Counted from the first letter of the stretch, positions 12,628 through 25,681 are shown. The stretch: 64,000 bases of DNA from Anaeramoeba flamelloides (GCA_027625915.1 JANTQA010000033.1:2914001-2978000); one strand, 5' to 3'. A program made the numbers and translations. Notes: generated by a model from the sequence alone, not told the origin.

Positions 12628-13228
12628 CTTTTTCAAATATTGTGACTCACCTGAAATAATAAATTGAAAAAAATCAATCCTTTAGTATTCAAGAACGATT
12701 AATAACTACATACAATAAATAATTCATTTTTAAATCATTCTAAATATATAAAATCCTGATACAATCAATACAAAGCTACCATGAAAATTTATCAATATCA
12801 AAAATTGATATGGATATAAAGTTTTAAAAAGTTCAATATGAGGAAAATAAAGCTCATATAGAAAAAAAAAACATTATTAAATGAACAAATATTCAAGAAT
12901 TATATCTTAATTTCAAAAAATAAATTTTCGAACCCAAAATGACTCTAAAAATAAAAAAATCATTATAAAAAGACATATAAAATCCTCTAAAAAATGAAAT
13001 AATTTTTCAATCACATTATTATAATATTTTTTCATATCAACTCATTAATGGAATAATATTTTCAATATAAGCTTTCTAATTCATATATTCTTAGATTTAC
13101 AAATCTATATCAACATCAAAATTTGATATTGATAAAATTTCCACCTAAATTTAGAACAGCTGTATATTAAAAATTAAAAAAAAAATAAAACCAAAAACTA
13201 AAAAAAGTGAGTCATATTTTTAGAAATG
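12620..13228. mobile_element. MITE-like element, family M6 (copy a)
   Basis: The left end contains TTTTTCAAATATTGTGACTCAC and the right end the inverted counterpart, GTGAGTCATATTTTTAGAAA, about 600 bases away. A related element with GAGTCACTGTAAATG and AAACTCACTTTTTTTTA ends lies at 22441-22860 in Vps34 intron 2. No open frame of note. Exact ends and target duplication are not certain. Confidence 0.45.
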
Positions 13229-14412
13229 AGCATTACGGGTTTTTTATTACTGAACTTTTATTGAAAAAAAGTTGAACAACAAGATTTTTTATGAATAATT
13301 AAATTCATTTTCAAAGACATTACATAGTCTTAATTTTCATAGTGATTATTGGTCTTTACGAAGATCTCTTTTTTTTTTCTTTTGGTCTTTTAAAAAAAAA
13401 AAAAAAGAAAAAGAAAAACAAAAGACAAAAACAAAAAAATTAAAAATCAAAACAAAAATTAGAAAAAACAAAGAAAAAGAAAAAAGGAAAAAGAAAAAAA
13501 AAATTGAAAAAGCAAAACTAAAATTTGTAAAATTAGAAAAATAGATTCTGATCGAAAAATTTGAAAAATTTTTTTGTTCATAATACTAGAATAAACCCCC
13601 CATACCAACTTACTTTAATCATTATAAAGTGAGTCTTAATTTTTGAAAAATAGTTAATATATATCCAATTAATAAAATTACACAGGCATCCAGGTATCAA
13701 TTAATTTTTTTTTGATCATAAAATAAACAATAAAAAACTGTTTTCAAAAATGTTGATGTACTTTATAATACAACTTTACGTGGTTTTATTTCGTTTTATT
13801 CCAGTATTATTAATAAAAAAATATTTTCAAATTTTTGGATCAGTTTCATTTTTTCTAATTTTGCAAAAAATATTTTCAATTTTTTGTATCAGAAACATTT
13901 TTTCTAATTTTTCAAATTTTTTTCATATTTTCTCTTTGTTTTTTCTTTTTTTTCTTTCATTCTTGTATTTTTTTTTTTTTTTGATCATTTTTTTTGCTAA
14001 ATATTCTAAAAAAATCATTCTACAAAAAGACAAATAAACATTAAAAGAAATTTGAAACGAAGTAATTTCTCTGAAAAAGTATACAATTATGATCAAAAAA
14101 CTCATTATTAAGCTTTTATCAGTGAAATTAAAATAATAAAAAATTGGAATACTCATTTTAAAAATTGTCTTATACTTTTTTTTATTTTTGTTAAAACTTC
14201 AAAACCCAAATTGTAAAAATTTTAAAAAAATACAACCAAAACCTAAAAATATATTGTAAATAGCATTTTTTCGACATTAATGTACATATTTTCCTTACTC
14301 AAATATCATAAAAAAGACTAATAAGGAGATTTATTGTCAATTGATAGAATTATAACTTTTCAAAGAGACATTTAAAGTTTCATTTTTTTTTTAAATTTAT
14401 AGGTATTTTCGA

Positions 14413-14972
14413 ATAAATATAAACTCTTTTTCAGTCAAAGAGGTCCAATTTCATTGAATTAATGTAATACATTCTATGAGTTTAATTCATTATTCTTCTC
14501 AAAGAAAAATTTCAACTTTTCGATCAAAATCTTTTTTTCTCATTTTGTCAATTTTATCTATTTGTAATATGCTTTTTTGTTTTTTTTTTCTTTTCTTTTT
14601 TATTTTTTTTTTAAAATTATATTTGAAAAAAAAATGCCTGAAACTTCAAATTAAAATTAAGAAAAGTTAGTCTTTGTAATTTCTTTTAAAATTCATACAT
14701 TTACAAGTGAAATATATTATTGTCAACAATTTTAATATTTCCAAAAGAAATTGAGAATTTTGCACGAGATGTTCTAATGATAAGTGCCAAAATTTTGATT
14801 ATATTTTTTTTTTTGAAATATATGTTTTTTTAAGGCTTATTTTTGTGATTATTGACTCTTATACAAAATTTATTATTTTTTATATTTCTAAACAACCTAA
14901 ATTTGGTTTATTCTTAAAAATAAAGTGACTTTTTCATTTTTGGCTGGCATCTTTGACTGAAATGGAGTTTAC
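14413..14972. mobile_element. MITE-like element, family M4 (copy b)
   Basis: Left end ATAAACTCTTTTTCAGTCAA and right end the complement of the same pattern (ATCTTTGACTGAAATGGAGT), about 560 bases apart. The interior resembles the reverse-oriented copy at 24560-25075 and the start of a copy near 31045. No coding capacity. Confidence 0.55.
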
Positions 14973-16751
14973 ATACATATATTTTAACTTGGTCTGTTTA
15001 ATCGGAAAAATATAATAAAAAATCACTTTTTAGAAAGATAAAAAAAGAAAAAAATAAGTAAAAAATCAAAATTCACAAATAAATATGAAGAAAAGAAGAA
15101 AATAAAAAAAAGTAAAACAGAAATTGTAGGAAATTAGAAAAAAAGATTAGATCCAAAAATTGTTAATTTTTTTTCAAAGAATATCAGATGAAATCCACAC
15201 AGCTAGTTTCAATTTAAGTATATAGTATTACAAGAATCTTTCAAAAAGAAACTTACTTGATAATATAGAAATTTTATGACTTCAAAATAACCCCCAAAAA
15301 AAAATAATAATAATAAAAAAAAAAAAACCCAATCCAAAATAGTATATATAGAATAATTCCGAAATTAAAAAAATCTTTGTTTAATGAATAAATTATGATA
15401 AAATTGGAATTGACTTTTTATACAAAAATAACTGAAATAACAGAAAAGAATTAAAGATCAAGTAAAATTATTTATTATCAACTTTAATCTGTAAATTCAA
15501 TAAGGAAACTTCACTAAACCCAGCAAACTCAAAAATTTACAATGGATATTTGAAATCGAAAAAGATCAAATTTTCTCACTTTTTTTGTTTGAAATCTTTT
15601 TCGAATTTTTTGATAAACTTTCTTTCGAAAAAATTTTTCAAATAGATTTTAATTATAAAAAGGATATATTTTTCATTTATTAATCTTTTATTTTTCACAG
15701 ATCATTAAAGATATCTGAAACTGAAATTGTTCAAGCTAAAATAATACCTATTGTAAAACTCTTAAAGTCGTTTTCACTTCAACTATAAGATAATAAATTC
15801 ACTTATGCTCAAGGTTTTATTAAAAGTTAAATTTTGGAAATTGATTTTGCTTAAATTTTGGTTTCATTCGATAATTTAATTCAATTTTAATTCAAACCAT
15901 GAATCTAATTTTTGTAATTGATATTTGTTTTCAAATTAAGGAAAAATAAATGTAAATAAATATTTGAATTTAATTCTTTGGGTATCTTTAACAGTACAAA
16001 TTCGGGAAAACAATTGTCAAATCAGTTTTAATAGTAAAATCGTTGTAAAAAAAAATAATTTTCACTTATTTTTAGCTAATCAATATAGATATCAGAAATT
16101 AATATATCTTAAACTGAAGTAATTACGAACTGTTAAATTATTGAAGTCAATTTCACTTGAATAGAAATATAAAAGATCAAAAAATCTAAAAAAAATCAAT
16201 TTTTTAAAGGTTAAAATTAAATCTCAAATTTTGGAAATTGAACCTGTTTAAATTTTGGTATTATTTTATGTTTTGTATACTATTGTAATTCTATTAATAA
16301 ACCATAATTTGTGGACTTGGTTTTTGTTTTAATTTAAAGAAAAAAAGAAGTCAAAAAATATAAGAAAATGAGAACATTAACTAACGATATCAAATTCTCG
16401 CAATTTGATAATTTTTTGCCATTTCTAATTTTTTTGTCTCAAAGATTATTTTTTGAATAGTTGATAAGACAAATAACCTTATTGAAAGACAACGAATTAA
16501 GATGGAAAGAAATGAAATATTGGATAACTACTATTATTATAAATAAATAATCTGATTCCAACAAGTTTGCAATTATTGTTTTAATTTTTACTATTTCATG
16601 ATGATTTTTTCTGTTTGAAGCTCGAGTAAATACAGCCAAAAAAAAAAGATCTCAAATACAAAAAGAACATCTTGAAAATTTTTTTTCCTTGATCTTGGAA
16701 AAATTATTGGAAAAAAGTGTTTTATATTTAGTCGAAAAAAATCTGTAATCA
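14973..16751. other. AT-rich spacer upstream of Vps34
   Basis: I looked here for exons of the C2 domain that usually begins Vps34 and saw none; only A/T-rich sequence with short Lys/Phe/Ile frames. The segments at about 15590-15900 and 16020-16320 resemble each other loosely (for example, TTGGAAATTGATTTTGCTTAAATTTTGG against TTGGAAATTGAACCTGTTTAAATTTTGG), so an old duplication or repeat pair is likely. Confidence 0.4.
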
Positions 16752-19700
16752 ATGATTTGTGCCTTGTTTGTTTCAGAAGAGTCAAAAAAAAAGAGGACTA
16801 GTAACAATCATTTTTTTGTCCGGCTTTGTAAAAACAAAAACTTTTTGTGGTTGATGTCATTAACTCAAAAACAAAAGTTCAAAAACAACCTAACCTATTT
16901 TCAGGATTTAGAAAATGGACCAACAGAACTTCCAAAACATGAATTTAGAGAACAGCAACTTGAGTTATGCAAAACACAAATGGAACAATTAACCAACACA
17001 AGCCCACAGACGAAATTTTATTCCATACAGCAACAAATTATACGTACACCAAAACAGAATACCCGATTACAAAAAAAAATAATCTCGAAAAGGATTCAAA
17101 AACACGAAAAAGGATCCAGGTCTGTACCACAAAAAAGGAAAAAGCCTCGTCAAAAGAAACCTTTCAAAGAAAAAGGGAGTGAGCTTAAACAATCTGAGAA
17201 ACAAAGTAAGAAAAACGGAAATAAAAAAAAGAAACAAAAAAGACCACGCTCATATTCGATTGATAAATATTCTAGTTTCAAAAAAAGTAAAAGCTACTCT
17301 AATATTAACCAAAATATTCTTTTTCAAAGAAATTTATGGTCATCTCGAGACACATTATTTCTTGGTAGTAATGCAAAAACAAAAACAAAAACAAAAACAA
17401 ACAAAAAAAGAAAAAGAAAAAAAAAAATCTTTTCAAAAGTCGAAACTTCAAATATTAAACTCGAACAATCTCGAAAAGTGATCAAAGAACAATTTTCAAA
17501 ACAACTAATACCTGAAAAAAATTATGAGAGAGAAAAAGAGAAAGAAAAAGAAAAGGAAAATGAAAAAGGAAAAGAAAATGAGACAGAGGATCCGTATCGC
17601 AAAAGGGGAGTTAATTTAATTGCACAGCAGGTAATGAAGGTGCCAAGTGAAAAAGAAATGGAAAAAATCCAAGAAATAATCCGCTACCCATCAATTTTCG
17701 AAATGACAGATCGAGAAAAAAATTTGATTTGGTATTGGAGGATTTATTTAAGTAAAAGCAAATGGAAAGGAGCCTTGCCGTGCTTTATCCGTTCGATCGA
17801 TTTTAACAATGAACAGGAAATTACTGAGATGAAGAAGCTGATCAGCAAATTTGACGAATTGGGTGTCGTAAGCTCGCTCGAGCTGCTATCTAAAAGCTAT
17901 CAAAACCCGTTTGTGAGAGAAATGGCTGTCAATCGGCTCAAAAAATGTGAGGACGATGAGTTGCAATTATATTTGCTGCAGATCGTACAGGGGCTAAGAT
18001 ACGAAAAAGACGAAAACTCCCCGCTGTCCACATTCTTGATCCAGAGGGCGTCGAAAAACCCCATTCTGGGCAATTTCTTTTATTGGTATGTCGGCAACGA
18101 AAGGAAAGACAAGGATTTCCCGATTTTTGCAAGAGTGCATCTCCAATACGCAAGGGTTTTGTTGGGAAACGAAATGGGTAAACTGTGCTTAAAAGTTTTG
18201 CACAGGCAGGAAGACTTGATCAATAATCTCAAGCAATTAGCCAACGAGGCAACAAACTATTCCAAAAATCGGAAAAAAAATAAATTGTATTTGTCTTGGC
18301 TCCTTGAAAACGATCAAAAATATTCAAATTTAAAAAATTTTGAAAAGGATATCCCCTTGCCGTTAAATCCTCTGAAGGTGGTTGTAGGTATCGATCCAAA
18401 ATCTGTAATCATTTTTAAGTCCGCTTTAAATCCAATCAAAATAGATTTCATTACAAACCTCAATGAAAAAGTTCCCATTATTTTTAAAAGAGGCGACGAT
18501 TTAAGACAAGACCAATTGGCACTACAACTGTTCACAATAATGGATAATTTGCTGAAAAAGGAAAATATGGATTTACAATTCACCATTTATGATGTAATAT
18601 CAAACAGCCCCGAAGAGGGAATGGTGGAATTTGTCCAGGCCAAATCTTTAGCTTCAGTTTTAAAAGAAAATAATGGTAAACTTGCTGAATATTTCAAAAA
18701 AACTAACCCAGACAATTCAACCGAATATGGGTTTTCAAGTAGCGTCATGGAAAGTTATGTTCGTTCATGTGGTATGTTTTAATTATTTTTTGTCTCCTTT
18801 TTAATTTTCATTTTTTTTTAGAAACTTTTTTGGAAATTTGTTTTTATCAAAGTGGAACAAATTTTTTTGACAAAAATCAATTATTTTTTATTCTTTGCCC
18901 TTAAAAGATTAAATAAAAAAACAAGTAGAATAATACACATCAGAGAAAAGTTGGTACCAAGATAAAGTAAATATAATGCATCAATCAAAATATTTTCTTA
19001 AAAATTGAAAAACCCAAAATTTTTAAGGAATTATTGAAAAAAAGCAAAAAAGTTTATTTTGATCTTCAATTGAAGATCACAAGAAAATCCCAATTGAAAT
19101 CAATTTAATTTTTCTACAATCATTTTCACTTTGTTTAAATAGCATGTGAAATAACACATTTTTTCTTTGTCAATATAGATTTTACAATAAAAAAAAAATT
19201 TGCAAATCAATTAGATATCATCAAAAAAATGAAAAAAAAAAAAAAGAAAATCGAAAATATGTAAAAAAAGATGGCTTCTGTTTTGAAATTTTCAAAATTA
19301 AATTTTTTCTTCGAATATCCATTTAAACGCATATAATCTGAACATTAAAACTGGGGAACTTTTGACTGGAAAACACTTTATATATGATAGAAGCATGAGT
19401 GTACTTTATCAGGACATTTTATTTATTTTTCAAAATAATTTATATAATTTCATTTATACTGATCCAAAATATCACAAATAGAGAATATTTATAAAAATCC
19501 AATATAATACCAATTGATGATATGGTTCCAATTCAAAAAAAATTAATTTCCAAAACTGATTTTTTTCTACTTTAAAAATCAAAAGTAAAATAAAAAAAAA
19601 TTATTTTCAGTGATCAGTATTTTATGACAACAAGGTTAAAATTTGAAAATATGTTATTGGTGATATACCTTTATTTACTTTTTTTTTACCAAATTTCTTT

Positions 19701-22700
19701 TTTAGCTATTTTTCGAGTATTATATGGTAATCTTTAAAAGAAAAACTGCAGCTTTTTCTTTGGTTTAATGAGTAGAAACTTCTGATAGATTATTGATCAA
19801 AAAAATTGTTTAACTGCAAAATTGTCTATAATTATATCAAAAATTTATAATCCATTTTAATTTATCAAAAGTGAAGAGAAAAGTTTACAACTCAAAGCTT
19901 TTTGGAAATTTCTAGGTTTTGTACTATAGTTATTCATCTACTATTTTTTAAAAATCTATTTCTTTTTAATTAATCTTTTTTTTTTAATTGCTTTAAAAAT
20001 GTTTTGGAAAATGAAATAAAAAAAAATTGGAAGAAGAAACCAAATTAATTGGTAAATGCACATTTGATAGTGTTTTAATTAGAGATAATTAATAAAAAGC
20101 CGATCCATTTTTCTTTACCAAAATATCCATTGAAAAAAATTAAAAAGAAAAGGAAATGCAGAAAAAAGTAATTGAATTGAAAAGATGTAAAAGTGTTTTG
20201 AGACTGGTGACAATAGGGAAACTGAAAAGAAAATTGAAGGAAAAAAAAAAATTTTTTTTTTATTGTTTAAATTAGTTAGTTTTGTTGAGTTTTTTTTTTT
20301 TTTTCAAGTTTTGGTAAATCAACTAAATATCGTAAATTTTATCTTCTCGATTCCCAGCGTAGTATCCATCATAATTAAAGCAAACAAAATTGGAAATCTT
20401 TGTTATTTTGATGAATAATATTTAGTGTGTGTCCTTGTAATCCCAAAGTATCAAGCCTTTTCTCAACATAGATTCCAATCACCTTAAATATTCTTCTTAA
20501 AATAACTAAGATTACCAATCGGCTCTTGCAAAATTAGTTGGGATACTTACTACCTCGTGGAAGTATAAGAATCGATATTCGATGTTACGTATACTGTATA
20601 TACGAAGTGTCAAAAATTTTCTTTTCTGGGCCGATCATATGTTTTTGATACTTCGCATATACAAAATAAACAAGTACGGAATATCACATATAACATATTT
20701 TAAAATTTTAACCCTGTTGTAATGAAACACTAATCTCTTAAAATAAAAAATGATCAGAATTCTAAAACTAATAGTTGCCTTCTCAAATTTCGAACTTTTA
20801 CAAATGAATTAAATAGATATTTATATATGTTTTAAAAAAAAAAAATCTGAATACAGCACATCCTAGAAAAAAAAGAAAAATGTAAAAAATGTGATAATGG
20901 TATTGACTATTTTGAAAATTTTGAACATCTTTATTTGTTACTGTGAGAGATAAAAAGTTATTAGAATAGAAATGGAAAAAGAAATATGTAAAAAGTTTGT
21001 TAAATAATAATGGATAGGAATAGTGGCTAGAAATCCCGTAATATATTATTTCAAAATTATGAAATTTATTGTTCTTGTCGAGATTTTTTCACCAAGGCAC
21101 TAATAGTTAGAAAACTTAGGGTAATAAAGAAAAACTAATAATAAAAAATTGAAAATAAAAAACACTTAAAATAGTAATATATATAAATTCGGATACTAAG
21201 TGCTACTACTCTTTGAGTCGTGAATAGGTTTTTTTATTATTTTTTAAATTCAAGAAAAAGATCCAAATCTTTGTTTTTCCTCAATTTTTTTGAATTTTTG
21301 AAAAGTTAATTGCAAATAGTTTGTTTTTTTTTAATTAGAGAAATAAAAGAATGGGGCAGAATCTTTGATTTCACTCCATTTTTTTAAATTAAAAAAAAAA
21401 AAAACCTAATGACAATGTAATACCCAATTATTGATCACATATTGTGGAATTTTTATTTATTATTTATAATCCTTTTATCTGGTTTTTACCTCCATCATAT
21501 TGATTTGGTGAAGATTATCATAGAGTGTTGTATAATCAAGTGCCCAACTTTTTCAGTATTCAAAAGAATCGAGTAAAATCTATTATTTTCATGAAATAAA
21601 TTTAAATTATCGAAAATATACTGACATATTTTTTTTAATTCATATTTTTCCTTAGAAAATCTCTCGATTTCTCAATCAAAATAATAATTTAGAAAAAGCT
21701 AATGGCTGTTTTCTTAAAGTTTTCAATTTTTATTCGTAAAGCGTTCTAGGTTTTTTTTACTTTTTGAAATAAACAGAAAATTTTAATAAATTTTCTGTTT
21801 ATTCCAAAAATTAAAAAAAACCTAACGAAAAGGTATCGATCTTCCATATAAACAGAAAACCCAAAAAAGCCTAATGATATGTATAATTTTTAATAAGTAT
21901 ATACAAATGATATTATTATTTTTTAGATTAGTATTTTAATTTTTATTCTTCTTCTCTCTTTTTTTTTTATATTGGTAAATATTTTTAAAATTAATCCCTT
22001 TTCTCAATGAATAAATAAAATATTGAATTTTAAATTTTTAAATATTATTTAAATTATTTGAATACAAATATTTATCAAATTATTTATCTACCTTTTTTTT
22101 TTTTTTTTTTTCTATTTTTCATAAAAATAATTTTTAATAATGATAATAGCTGGCTATTCTGTTATAACATATTTACTTGGGGTGGGTGATAGACATCTCG
22201 ACAACTTAATGGTCTCTCCCAATGGTAGATTACTTCGTAAGTTAATTTTAATTTTAATTTTTTTTTGTCAATTTGAAATAATAAAAAACGCTATTTATAA
22301 TATTATTATTTAGTGAAGGTTTTTTACAATATTAAAGTGTTGGTCAATGTAACTAAATTTAGTAATAATCATTTTTCAACAAATTAACGAATACCTGTTA
22401 ATTTTGTTAAATAAATCAAAATATTACACTTTTGAGATAAATATAAACTATTTTTCAAAAATGTTGAGTCACTGTAAATGATTTTGTTGAAGATTTTTGT
22501 CTAATAAGATTATAAAAAAATTTTTTAATTTTTATATCAGAATAATTTTTTCTAATTTGGTCAATATTTGGTATTACCTTTTCAAATTTTTGTTTTTCTT
22601 GGTTTTTTTTCATTCTTGTATAATTTTGTTTTAATTTTTTTGATCCTTTTTTTTTTTTTGCGAAAGATAAAGTTGAAAAAAAATTAGATCTTCTGAAAAT

Positions 22701-25681
22701 ACAAATAAACATTAAAAAAATTGAGACTATGTAATGCCTTTTAAAATGAAATATAATTATTTGCAATAGAATCTTCTTGTTATTCTTTTTTCAGTGAAAG
22801 TTCAGTTAAAAAAAATCGGTAATACTACATTTTCAAAAATTTAAACTCACTTTTTTTTAATTTTTGATTTTATTTTTTTTTCATTTTTAAAATATCAGGT
22901 TTTTATATGTTATCAATAATTTACAAGAGATTCTCTAAGCTAAAACAAATTAAAAAAGACATGTCAGTATATTTTTGAGAATTTAAATTTATTTCATAAA
23001 AATAACGATTTTACTTGGTTCTTTTGAATACTGAAAAAGTTCGGGCACTTGATTATACAGTACTATATGATAATATTACTGAATCAATATGGTGGGGGTA
23101 AAATCCAGGTATAAAGATTATCAATAATAAATCAAAATCCAACGATCTGTGAGAATTAATATTATAAACTGCAATACACCCCCGAAAAAAAAGTGTAAAC
23201 TACCCAAATTCATTAATTAATAAAAAATTATAAACTTTTGTTTTCCTTTTCTATTTTTCTCAAACTATATAATAAAAAAATTTTCTACCGGAAAATAAAT
23301 TTCATTATCAATCGGAAAAAAAAAGAAAAATTTGATAAAATTCAAATCGTAAAATTATTGGTTTATATCTGTCCCTTTTACTCCAAAGGGGGGGGGCAAT
23401 ATTAGCCACATTTGTTCCTTTTACTCAATTTTTTTAAAAAAAAATTAATAAATTGAGTAAAGTGTGTTAAAAATGACACTCGATTGTTGATAAGTAAGTT
23501 ATCCCCTCACATTTTTCAATATTTTTCCTTTCGCAAAATAAAAAATGTTAAATATGGGTTGTATTATTCCTCAGCCTTTAGCCTCCGAAACAATACATTA
23601 ATATTTAAATTTTTCATTTTGTAAAAACGAAAATATTGAAAAACAAAAAGGAGATAATCCACACTAATTTTAATTGATAAAATTAAATAATTTTTGAGTA
23701 TTTTTTCTCAGAATAACTTTTGGAATAAAATTTTTGATATTTCTTTTTCCATTTCTATTCTAATAATTTTATATCTCTCAGAGTAGCAAATAAAGATGTT
23801 CAAAATTTTCAAAATAGTCAATACTATTATCACATTTTTTACATTTTTCTTTTTTTTATAAGATGTGCTATATTCAGATTTTTTTTTTTAAAAAAAAATA
23901 TAAAAATCAATTTTAATTCATTTGTAAAAATACGAAATTTGTTTCAATTCTAAACTAGATGATATTTTAAATATAATATTTTATGTATTTCCAAAAAATC
24001 GGGACATTTTGCTTTTATTTTCCAAATAATATTTTTTATTTTTATTTGTAAATTGGTAATATAAAATGAAGAAAGATATTAAAGTGGTTTTTTATTAGGA
24101 CTTTTGTACATATTTGAAATTACATTCTTCAAAATATTTTCAAAAAAACCTGAAAACAAATAATACACACTTTTTATAAAAAACGAGGTACTACTAAATT
24201 CAAGAAAAAACTGGCAATATGAGAAGAATAAAAACAGATTTTTTCAACAATAAAATCTTATTCTCAGTTTTACACTCCTATTTGAAAATTTTTAACAAGA
24301 TTAAACCTCTTTTCGGAAATTTTTTTTTTACTATCAGAAGATAAAATTTTAAACATAACACTATTCATACCGAAAAAATATCAGATAAAATCAAGAACAG
24401 AAACTTTTATATATTTTATTTTGGTAGTGTATTACAAACAAGTTAATTGAATTATTATCTAGAATCAATTAATGATGAATAACAATTTTGGATATTTAAA
24501 TAGTTGTATTAGAATTTAATTAAGATATTTTAAAATAAAGTTTACCCTCTTTTTAGGAAATAAACTTCATTTCACTCAAAGGAGACAGCCAAAAATGAAA
24601 AATTCAGTTTTTTTTTTAAGAATCAATCAACGTATGATTGTTTCAAAATAAGAGAAAACATAAGTTCATATTAGAGTTGATAACAATAAAAGAAACAGCC
24701 TGAACAAACCATAAATTTCAAAAAAAAAAAAAAATGTTAAAAAAAATTTGGTAACCCTTTTATTGGAACGTCTTGTGCAAAAATCTCAATTTCTTTGGGA
24801 AATTAAGATTTGTGAACAAAAATTTTTTAATGATAAGCGTATGAATATTTTTAAAGAAATTACAAGGACTCAATTTTCTTAGAGTTAATTTGGAGTTTTT
24901 AAAAATCTTTTTTTCAAATTTACTTTTTTTAAAAAAAAAATTTACAAAATGAGAAAAAATGATCAGATTTAAAGAATTCAAAATATATTTTGAGAAGAAT
25001 AATGTATTAAACTTATAGAATATGTTCTATTTTTTCAATAAAACTCGATCCTTTTGAATGAAAAAGAGTGTAGCTTATTTTTGTGGAAAAAAAACCCCAA
25101 TATTTTTTATAATTTAAATTAAATTGTTAGATTTTATTCATACAAATAAATAAATAACATACAATCAATAGATATTGATTTTGGATATATTTTAGGACAT
25201 GACCCAAAACCATTCCCACCACCAATGAAATTATGCAAAGAAATGATTGTTGCAATGGGTGGGATGAAAAGTAAACAATATTTGTATTTAAAAAAATTAT
25301 GTGGGGAAGCGTATATTATTCTTCGAAAGCACTCCAGATTAATTATCAATTTATTAACTTTAATGATCGACGCAAATATTCCTGATATTGCAATTGATCC
25401 GAAAAATTCAATCACAAAAATGCAAGAAAGATTTAGATTGGATTTAAACAAAAACCAGGCAATAGAATTTATTGAAAAAAAAATTGATGAAAGTGTTGGC
25501 GCATTATTTGCTGTTGTTATTGAAAAATTACATTCTTGGGCTCAATACTGTATGTTTTTATTATTATTATTATTTAATTTAATCCTTCATTTTTTTTTAA
25601 ATTTATTTTTTATTTTAATCAAAATTATTATTATTTAATTAATTAATACTTATATTCCAATTAAAAATAGGGAGATCTTGA
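16752..25681 (+). CDS. VPS34: Class III phosphatidylinositol 3-kinase (Vps34/PIK3C3)
   Basis: Four exons: 16752-18771, 22150-22236, 25172-25549 and 25671-25681, with introns of 3378, 2935 and 121 bases. All phases agree and the total is 831 residues. It would phosphorylate phosphatidylinositol to PI3P on endosomes and autophagic membranes, with Vps15 and Beclin-type partners. Helical domain about 285-480 ([20 protein letters not shown]); kinase domain about 545-831 with Lys579 before GDDLRQDQL, catalytic GVGDRHLDN (684-692), HIDFG (703-707), [10 protein letters not shown] and the terminal AQYWRS, close to the AQYWRK of other Vps34 proteins. The last exon supplies only the final Trp-Arg-Ser and the TGA stop. 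The N-terminal C2 domain is not visible; about 280 residues of Lys-rich low complexity stand there instead. The start is uncertain: the ATG at 16752, one near 16855, or an acceptor at 16906 (CCTATTTTCAG) with upstream exons are all possible. Confidence 0.93.
18920..19385. mobile_element. MITE-like element, family M4 (partial copy in Vps34 intron 1)
   Basis: Aligns by eye with 215-806: shared landmarks are ATTTTCTTAAAAATTGAAAA, GAAATAACACATTTTTTC and the right end AACTTTTGACTGGAAAACAC. The left terminal repeat is not clear. It lies wholly within intron 1 and helps to explain the intron's length. Confidence 0.45.
20355..20570. mobile_element. MITE-like inverted-repeat element, family T (in Vps34 intron 1)
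   Basis: The left arm contains GGAAATCTTTGTTATTTTGATG and the right arm the inverted form (TAAAATAACTAAGATTACCAA then GGGATACTTACTA). A second member lies at 29790-29982 in the opposite orientation, sharing AGTAAGTATCCC and TAGTAATCTTTGTT. No coding capacity. Confidence 0.5.
20750..20990. repeat. Left arm of long inverted repeat flanking Vps34 exon 2
   Basis: About 240 bases whose inverted complement is found at 23735-23975. Landmarks in this arm: TTTTACAAATGAATTAAA, GTAAAAAATGTGATAATGG, ATTTTGAACATCTTTATTTG. Exon 2 (22150-22236) lies between the two arms. This may be two oppositely oriented insertions of one element family. Confidence 0.7.
21130..22010. repeat. Interrupted copy of the 7.0 kb dispersed repeat, with a palindrome-mosaic insert
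   Basis: Segments 21130-21228, 21423-21535 and 21895-22010 correspond in order to 7020-7105, 7109-7230 and 7240-7330. The interruption at about 21700-21890 is a palindrome-mosaic unit: AATAAACAGAAAATTTTAAT, its inverted copy, CCTAACGAAAAGG, AAACAGAAAACCC. The insertion order is therefore readable: the dispersed repeat first, the mosaic unit later. Confidence 0.5.
22441..22860. mobile_element. MITE-like element, family M6 (copy b, Vps34 intron 2)
   Basis: The ends TTTTTCAAAAATGTTGAGTC and the complement of CAAAAATTTAAACTCACTTT form an imperfect inverted repeat about 420 bases apart and resemble the ends of 12620-13228. No coding capacity. Confidence 0.4.
23020..23160. repeat. Inverted copy of 21420-21580 on the other side of Vps34 exon 2
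   Basis: The complement reads ATCTTTATACCTGGATTTTACC then CCACCATATTGATTCAGT and TGTATAATCAAG, matching 21460-21542. With the long arms outside it, this makes a second, nested inverted pair around exon 2. Confidence 0.6.
23735..23975. repeat. Right arm of long inverted repeat flanking Vps34 exon 2
   Basis: Complementary to 20750-20990. Landmarks: CAAATAAAGATGTTCAAAAT, TATTATCACATTTTTTAC and TTTAATTCATTTGTAAAAA. By eye the match is high in the central ~130 bases and falls off toward both ends. Confidence 0.7.
24560..25075. mobile_element. MITE-like element, family M4 (copy c, reverse, Vps34 intron 2)
   Basis: The ends AACTTCATTTCACTCAAAGG and the complement of ATCCTTTTGAATGAAAAAGA resemble the family ends. 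The interior matches the complement of 14413-14972 (for example AATTACAAGGACTCAATTTTC against its partner in that copy). It ends less than 100 bases before the exon 3 acceptor. Confidence 0.5.

Noticed and set aside
13750-14156. Phe/Ile/Lys-rich frames on both strands
   Set aside because: They come from T and A runs in repeat sequence, with no motif, signal or codon pattern.
17380-17580. KTKTKT and KEKEKE tracts in the Vps34 N-terminus considered as an intron
   Set aside because: The frame stays open throughout and the total coding length of the four exons is an exact multiple of three; the tracts match the Lys/Glu style of the neighbouring genes.
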